Position numbers and translations under genes: made by a program. The notes beneath the pieces were generated by a model, which made no database searches, had not been told where the DNA came from, and saw nothing but the letters and a program-made list of their open reading frames with translations. Below, piece by piece: positions 31,398-36,078 of a stretch of DNA of 36,078 nucleotides. The stretch covers positions 1 to 36,078 of the forward strand of contig NZ_POQS01000017.1 in NCBI RefSeq assembly GCF_002885955.2, given 5' to 3'. The DNA comes from Achromobacter pulmonis (GTDB taxonomy: Bacteria > Pseudomonadota > Gammaproteobacteria > Burkholderiales > Burkholderiaceae_B). The first letter of the stretch is position 1, and every line of letters begins with the position of its first letter.

Positions 31398-32376
31398 CTA
31401 CCTGACGAACGAAATCAAGGCGAGACTCCCTGTGACCCAGACCGTCCCACCGTTCGGGCGTGGAAATTCAAGGCGGAGGGTGTGCGCGCCTGCACCTATC
31501 CCCGTAGCAATGGCGGTCATCGACTTCATGTTGTCGCGCTCATCTTGGGTGTACAAGATAATCGCAGCCCGGCTGATGAGATTGCCATCCAAGAGCAGTC
31601 GCACCTGGCCGCTCGGAAGCGCCGACGCAGAATCGCATCTGGCGGCGAAGTCATAGTTAATAATGGCGTTCCCGGCAGCTGGCATGGTGAAGTTGATCTG
31701 GACGGCATTGTCATTGCTTCCCTGACCGAAGCCCAGATTGATTGCCACAGCGTTCCCTGCTGTTACCGCCCCGTTCTGTAAGTGCAGGGTGCCAATTTGA
31801 GCGCTCTGGATGTTCGCAGACCTTATGTAAGCCTGGTCGATGTTCGCCACCTTGGCGTTGAACGTCCCTACATCAATGCGGTCGGCGCTCATCGTGCCCG
31901 TCGTAATCTTGCCGGCGTCCAACGTATCGATGTTTGCGTTCTTGATCCAAGCCGTACCGATAAGCGCCTGGTTCATGAAAACCTGACTGCCTTGAATCAC
32001 AAACGGCGTGACGACCTGCGGCCCATTGGGGTGAATGACGGCGAATCGGTCGGCAGCCACAAGAAACTGCGTTTCGGTCACGCCGCCCGAACTCTCCACG
32101 CCCAAGCCAATAGAAGCCGCGTAGTAACGGCCTCCAACAGTCACACCTGCGCGGACGTTCCACATGGCGGCCACATTGCCGTCCAGCTTGGCTATCGCGG
32201 AGCTTGTTTCCTCTACAGCTGCGAAGGCGTCGTTAGCTTTGTCCGTGGCGTCTTTGACCGATGCCTGTACGCTTGTTATGCGCGTCCCAAGTGCGCTCAC
32301 ATCGTCAGCCCTCGCCTCACTCTCTTCACGAATCAGACCTGCGTTTTCCCCCACCTTTGCGGTCAGGGTCCTGATG
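31398..32376 (-). pseudogene. Phage tail-tip protein J, C-terminal part, separated by IS21 insertion
   Basis: About 324 codons remain, beginning at the target duplication. The sequence has the DUF1983-type pattern of repeated short beta-strands with AKVANIDQAYIRSANIQSAQ and IGTLHLQNGAV, preceded by AALTGTRITSVQASV-like helical segments. Joined to 34325 onward across one copy of the CTGATG duplication, the frame is continuous (...ATVESI-RTLTAKVGENAG). J proteins form the tip of siphophage tails and recognise the host. Without the upstream part the piece has no native start, so the gene is dead unless the IS is lost. Confidence 0.88.
32371..32376 (+). repeat. Left copy of IS21 target-site duplication
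   Basis: CTGATG immediately outside the left IS21 end; the same six bases occur at 34319-34324 outside the right end. Confidence 0.85.
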
Positions 32377-32454
32377 TGTCAACGCCGGTTGAAAATTGAC
32401 CCACTTTCGTCGGAATCGTCGGAGTAAAACTGACCCACCCCGGCGTTCAAAAAC

Positions 32455-33225
32455 CTAGTTCCTGATCTTGATGTTTCCTGCTTTACGCTTGTCCTTGAGC
32501 CGGTAGCTTTCCCCGGCAATCTGCACGATATGGGCGTGGTGCAGCAGGCGGTCGAGCAAGGCGGCGGTCAGCGTCTGATCCTCAGAGAAGCACGAGGCCC
32601 ACTGGCTGAAGGGCAGATTGCTGGTGACGATGATGCTGGTACGCTCGTAGCGCTGGGCCACCACGTTGAAGAACAGGTTTGCTTCCTCGCGCCCGAAGGG
32701 CAGATAGCCAATCTCATCGATCACCAGCAGGCGCGGCCCGATGATGGCGCGGTTGAAGTACTGCTGCAGCCGGTCCTGTTTATGGGCAGTGGCCAACTGC
32801 ATCATCAGGTCGGCGGCAGTCAGAAACCGGGTCTTGATGCCCGCCATGACGGCACGGTACGCCAATGCCTGCGCCAGGTGGCTCTTGCCCACGCCGCTGG
32901 GTCCCAGGAATACCACGTTCTCAGCCCGTTCGATAAAGCTCAGGGCCGCCAGTTCCTGGATCTGGGCACGCGGCGCACCACTGGCAAAGGCGAAGTCATA
33001 GTCTTCGATGGTCTTGACCGAGGGCAGCGTGGCGATCTTCATCAGGGCGGCGCGCTGGCGTTCGATCCGGGCGTCGTTCTCAATACCCAGAAGGCGCTCC
33101 AGGAAGTCGCCATGGCTGGCGTCTTCGCGGGCGCACTGCTGGGCCATGGCGGGCCACTCGCTGCCGATACGCTCCAGCTTCAGGACATCGCAGATCTGTT
33201 CGATGCGGTTGTGTTGAAGGTTCAT
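32455..33225 (-). CDS. istB: IstB-type transposition helper ATPase
   Basis: A 256-aa AAA+ ATPase of full length. Walker A is FLGPSGVGKSHLAQAL, Walker B is RLLVIDEIGYLPFGRE, with sensor region SIIVTSNLPFSQW. It regulates target selection by IstA. The start overlaps the istA stop as ATGA (4 bases), so translation is coupled. It is intact, unlike the istB remnant at 25419-25790. Confidence 0.94.
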   Translation of the reverse strand: MNLQHNRIEQICDVLKLERIGSEWPAMAQQCAREDASHGDFLERLLGIENDARIERQRAALMKIATLPSVKTIEDYDFAFASGAPRAQIQELAALSFIERAENVVFLGPSGVGKSHLAQALAYRAVMAGIKTRFLTAADLMMQLATAHKQDRLQQYFNRAIIGPRLLVIDEIGYLPFGREEANLFFNVVAQRYERTSIIVTSNLPFSQWASCFSEDQTLTAALLDRLLHHAHIVQIAGESYRLKDKRKAGNIKIRN

Positions 33226-34232
33226 GCTCGCACCTCCAGCAACTCGTTATAGACCGACAGCGGGTGCTGGAAGCTCTCTCGCGGCACAGGCCGGTGAGAC
33301 GTGGCTGGCACCAGCATGCCGTGTTGCGCAGGCAACTGCAGTAGCGCCAGGCGCTCTTCCTGCAACCGCTTAGCGGGTCTCTCCCGAGTGGTGCCATGCA
33401 GCCGCTGATCGGCCACCTCCGTGAGCCAGCGACCGACGTGCGCGTTGGCTGCCGTCACATCCAAGCGCAGGCCAGCCTGCTTGAGGGTCGCGGCCAACGG
33501 GACACAGAAACTGCCCTTCAGGTATCCGTTGAAGCGTTCGACCTTGCCCTTGGTCTTGGCGCGATAAGGCTGGCACACACGCGGGGTGAAGCCGAACTCC
33601 TGGGCGACGGCCAACAGCCCGTTGTGCCAGCGATGCTGGCCGGGGCCGTAGGCATCGCGCTCGGTGATGATGGCGCCCGCGTTGTCGAACAACACGTGCT
33701 GGGGTACGCCGCCGAAGTAGATGAAGGCCTGACGCAGACATCCGAACCAAGTGTCGGCGCGCTCATCGGTGGTGAACCGCACCCAGCTCGAACGGCTGTA
33801 TCCCAGCGTGGCGACAAAGGCCATCAAGGGATCACGGCCGCGCCGGATGTGGGTGAAGTCGGCCTGCATCTGCTTGCCAGGCGGCGTCTCAAAACGAACG
33901 ACCGGTTCAGGCTCCTGGTGCTTGTAGCCGCCAAGAAACTCCTTGAGCTGCGTTACACCACCGGGGTAGCCCAGTTCTTGAATCTCCCGCAGCAGCACGG
34001 CTGCTGGAATCCAGTGCGGCCGGGCCGCCTCGATGCGCCCGTGCAGATAGTCCTTGTACGGATCCAGCTTGGTGGTCCGTGCCTCGCGGGGCTTGTACTG
34101 CTGGGCATCAGCCTCACGCAGATACCGCCTGATCGTGTTGCGTGAGCAGCCCAGCTGCTTGGCCATCTCCCGAATGCTGACGCCGCGACGCGCCATTACC
34201 TTGATCTCCACTGCTTGCTCCTGAGTCAACAT
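33222..34232 (-). CDS. istA: IstA-type DDE transposase of IS21 family
   Basis: From the ATG at 34232 (MLTQEQAVEIKVMARRGVSI, the family norm) the protein has 336 aa; a further ATG at 34259 is also in frame. HTH: MAKQLGCSRNTIRRYL. The rve core has MQADFTHIR (Asp), HVLFDNAGAIITERD (Asp) and TKGKVERFNGYLKG (Glu). A perfect 7-bp hairpin (34237-34254) covers the region just upstream of the start, which may limit translation from outside transcripts. The protein is shorter than the 390 or so residues of IS21 IstA, as in several sub-branches. Confidence 0.93.
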   Translation of the reverse strand: MLTQEQAVEIKVMARRGVSIREMAKQLGCSRNTIRRYLREADAQQYKPREARTTKLDPYKDYLHGRIEAARPHWIPAAVLLREIQELGYPGGVTQLKEFLGGYKHQEPEPVVRFETPPGKQMQADFTHIRRGRDPLMAFVATLGYSRSSWVRFTTDERADTWFGCLRQAFIYFGGVPQHVLFDNAGAIITERDAYGPGQHRWHNGLLAVAQEFGFTPRVCQPYRAKTKGKVERFNGYLKGSFCVPLAATLKQAGLRLDVTAANAHVGRWLTEVADQRLHGTTRERPAKRLQEERLALLQLPAQHGMLVPATSHRPVPRESFQHPLSVYNELLEVRA

Positions 34233-34236
34233 TGTC

Positions 34237-34254
34237 GGCGGCCAAAAGGCCGCC
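34237..34254 (-). promoter_or_regulatory. Hairpin at the istA translation start
   Basis: GGCGGCC-loop of four-GGCCGCC, perfect 7-bp stem, 5-22 bases upstream of the preferred istA ATG. If translation starts at 34232, the stem occludes the ribosome-binding region, like anti-readthrough hairpins of other insertion sequences. Confidence 0.4.
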
Positions 34255-34318
34255 ATCATTGCCCAGGTGGGTCAGATTTACTCCGACGCGGTGGGTCAGT
34301 ATTACATCGGCGCTGACA

Positions 34319-34324
34319 CTGATG
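34319..34324 (+). repeat. Right copy of IS21 target-site duplication
   Basis: CTGATG immediately outside the right end of the IS21-family element, matching 32371-32376. Confidence 0.85.
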
Positions 34325-35613
34325 GACTCGACAGTCGCGTCGTGTTGCTCTTCCCGCACGGTGACTTCTTCTGACAACCCTGTTTCGAGAGCGGGAATCT
34401 TTTGAATCGGGGCAAGTACATCCTGGCCCAATTGCGTCTGTCCGATCTTTCCGTTGAAGTAGTTCAGGATATCGCCAAGCTCGGTGCTGGACTGCCCCAT
34501 CGCCCCGTTGCCAGCCGGGAACCTTGGACCAGGTAAGCCATTCTTATCGCGCAGGATGGCCCAGAAATAGAGGCGTACACCACCGGACAGCCCCATCAGC
34601 AAAGCGGAGTTCTGGGGATATGCATACTCGCCCAGCGGAATCGCGTCGGCAAAGTCGGGAGTTTTGCTGTACCAAATCTCCGTCTTTTCAATGATGGACG
34701 GCCCCGGAGCAAAGCCCCATTTCACCTGAATGGCGAACACAATCGCTGAAGTTCCCTGCGACGGTTCCAGGTGCGTCACGGTGGCTGGCGGCGCGAGAAT
34801 GCCATCCAGTTGCGTCTGCGTCGATGAGGCCCATATCGAAGCAATGTCCATGGCGTTCAGCGCCCGCACGCGGCAAAGGAATGCGCCCGCATACACATTG
34901 GGCACCTCGATGCTGGTTGATCCAGTGCGAGGGAGATTCACCCACTCCGAGTTGTTCCGACGCCACTGCACCTCATAAGCAACAGCGTTCGCCGCAGGCT
35001 TCCAGGAAAACACTGCCGTATGACTGGCGTATCCCTGAGCCACAACCGGGTAAGACGTGATCGTGACCTCCGTTGGTGGAGCTTGAACGCCAGGCGGGAT
35101 AACGGTGATGGGCAGCGGATCAAGACGGGTTCCGAAATCCACATTGTCGAACTTGCCCGGCTCATGCTGAATAGCCGATATTTCAGCGGTCAGCCCATCC
35201 TTGCGCTTGATGCTGAGAACTCGAAACCGCTGAGCAGAAAGCGTTTCCGACTCAAGCGTCCACACACACTCTGCCTCGGGCACCTCGGTAAACGGCGCGC
35301 TCACAGTCAGAATCAGCACCGTACCGGGCAAGCCCACCATGTCGGCCGTCAGTTCAGTGGAATCGACGGTGAAGGTGGTCATGTCGGCGGTCAGGCCCTG
35401 CCCTACTGCCGTGCTGATGATCCGCGTTTGCGACACGCCGCTGGGCAAGTTCACCGTTAGGCGGTCCCCCGGACGCACACCAAGTTCTGCATCGACGGTA
35501 ATTACGGTCGAAGTTGCGGAGCGAATCCGGCCACCAATTCGGCGGCCGGCCAGGTGCTGGTCTGCTACACGGATGATGCTGCCCGGCCGAGCGCGGCACG
35601 CATCAAGGCCGAC
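34319..35613 (-). pseudogene. Phage tail-tip protein J, central part, cut at both ends by insertion sequences
   Basis: The frame is open from about 35613 (...GLDACRARPGSIIRVADQ..., then RRIGGRI) through LGVRPGDRLTVNLPSG to the IS21 junction at VESI. A fibronectin type III-like domain is seen around FSWKPAANAVAYEVQWRRNN and AGAFLCRVRALNAMDIAS. The pattern IRVADQ-x-x-AGRR-x-GGR recurs in siphophage J-like host-specificity proteins. The 5' end is replaced by the IS256-family end near 35614; a GTG at 35478 is only an internal codon. Together with 31398-32376 it represents roughly the C-terminal 750 residues of the original protein. Confidence 0.85.
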
Positions 35614-36078
35614 GGGGTTGTCAGAAATTCCGTGTTTAAGGCGGGTTAAAAATCAAACGGAAGGACGGACGAAGCGATCTTCATAGAGGATAGCAAACTG
35701 GATCATGGCCTGTTTCCAATCACGGGCCGGACGGCCCCAATCGGCGGTGATATTGCGCAGAGCCAGCCAGAGGAGTTTGGTAGCGGCCTCGTCGCTGGGG
35801 AAGTGCCCTCTGGTTTTGATGATTTTGCGTAGCTGCGCATTAATATTCTCAATGGCATTGGTCGTGTAAATGACCTTACGCACCTCGGGTGGAAACGCAA
35901 AGAACGGTATGACGCGATCCCACGCATGGCGCCATGCGCGGGTCACGACGGGGAATTTCTGTCCCCATGGCCCTTGCTCAAATGTCTCGAGTTCGGCCAG
36001 AGCGGCTTCGGCGCTTGGGGCCGTGTAGATCGGGCGGATGGCGGCGGCCAGTGCCTTGCGATCCTTCCAACTTGCATA
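35614..36078 (-). mobile_element. Second IS256-family element, partial, runs off the window
   Basis: The probable terminal repeat is at about 35614-35643 (GGGGTTGTCAGAAATTCCGT), with a transposase 3' end just inside. The exact end is approximate because the other end lies outside the window. The repeat differs from that of the element at 26471-27836, so this is another IS256 species. Confidence 0.75.
35653..36078 (-). CDS. IS256-family transposase, C-terminal part, 5' end outside the window
   Basis: The frame is open to the last base of the window (...SWKDRKALAAAIRPIYTAPS) and contains VIPFFAFPPEVRKVIYTTNA and IENINAQLRKIIKTRGHFPS, with the catalytic Glu in TTNAIEN, followed by the usual ending of the family. 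It is homologous to the C-terminal third of the transposase at 26519-27796 but differs at many residues. Confidence 0.9.
   Translation of the reverse strand, partial: YASWKDRKALAAAIRPIYTAPSAEAALAELETFEQGPWGQKFPVVTRAWRHAWDRVIPFFAFPPEVRKVIYTTNAIENINAQLRKIIKTRGHFPSDEAATKLLWLALRNITADWGRPARDWKQAMIQFAILYEDRFVRPSV

Larger units (their letters stand above)
32377..34318 (-). mobile_element. IS21-family insertion sequence, complete, inserted in phage gene J
   Basis: The outer ends are TGTCAACGCCGGTTG (left) and its imperfect reverse complement ending GGCGCTGACA (right). Inside each end the binding-site-like words TGACCCAC and TCGGAGTAAA are repeated, as in IS21 multiple terminal repeats. The element carries istA and istB in one operon. 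A 6-base direct repeat, CTGATG, flanks it, so the insertion is simple and probably recent. Confidence 0.93.

Noticed and set aside
30825..31781. 318-codon plus-strand frame across the holin and tail genes
   Set aside because: Low-quality composition and crosses a terminator and two real minus-strand genes.
1..36078. CRISPR arrays, tRNA or rRNA genes, diversity-generating retroelement
   Set aside because: No regularly spaced repeats, no cloverleaf-like GTTCRA blocks in proper context, no rRNA segments, and no reverse transcriptase next to the phage tail gene were seen on reading both strands.

Overview
The window looks like a chromosomal accessory region of a high-GC betaproteobacterium of the Alcaligenaceae (Bordetella/Achromobacter type). 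Three things point there: a tripartite-tricarboxylate 'Bug' receptor, a Bordetella-style general porin, and dense CoA-ester catabolic operons with LysR and IclR regulators. The assignment is an inference from gene style, not a database match.

Positions 1-876 are a decayed edge: a possible C-terminal coding end, a possible small ORF, and a frameshifted, 5'-truncated chaC remnant.

Positions 877-23508 are a large catabolic island. A two-subunit CoA-transferase and its LysR regulator (minus strand) diverge from a ten-gene plus-strand operon (3431-12015): crotonase, 3-hydroxyisobutyrate-dehydrogenase-like enzyme, complete branched-chain-type ABC importer (binding protein, LivH, LivM, LivG, LivF), SDR, Dabb protein and an Old Yellow Enzyme. 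Two tandem IclR regulators follow. A nine-gene minus-strand operon converges on them (23508 to 13686): AtuA-family protein, a separate AtuA C-terminal-domain protein, carboxyltransferase and biotin-carboxylase subunits of an acyl-CoA carboxylase, a CaiB/BaiF CoA-transferase, a MaoC-like protein, an orphan Bug receptor and two crotonases. Together these suggest uptake of an organic acid, CoA activation by transferases, and carboxylation/hydration of a branched or isoprenoid-like acyl chain, related to but not the same as the atu/liu pathways. No acyl-CoA dehydrogenase, acyl-CoA ligase or HMG-CoA lyase is present in the window. The same TGTGC-N6-GCACA dyad flanks both ends of lysR, and an A/T-rich motif is shared by the first iclR leader and the atuA leader.

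Positions 23843-28007 are an insertion-sequence graveyard: a small membrane-protein gene cut by an IS3-family element, a decayed IS21 istA/istB remnant, an IS256-family element with clear inverted repeats, and a possible integrase tail.

Positions 28034-36078 hold an XRE regulator, a porin, and a prophage fragment on the minus strand: tail-tip J-like protein, membrane (holin-like) protein, lysozyme-like protein and Rz/Rz1 spanins. The J gene is split by a complete IS21-family element with a 6-bp target duplication. A second, different IS256-family element truncates the 5' end of J and runs off the window.
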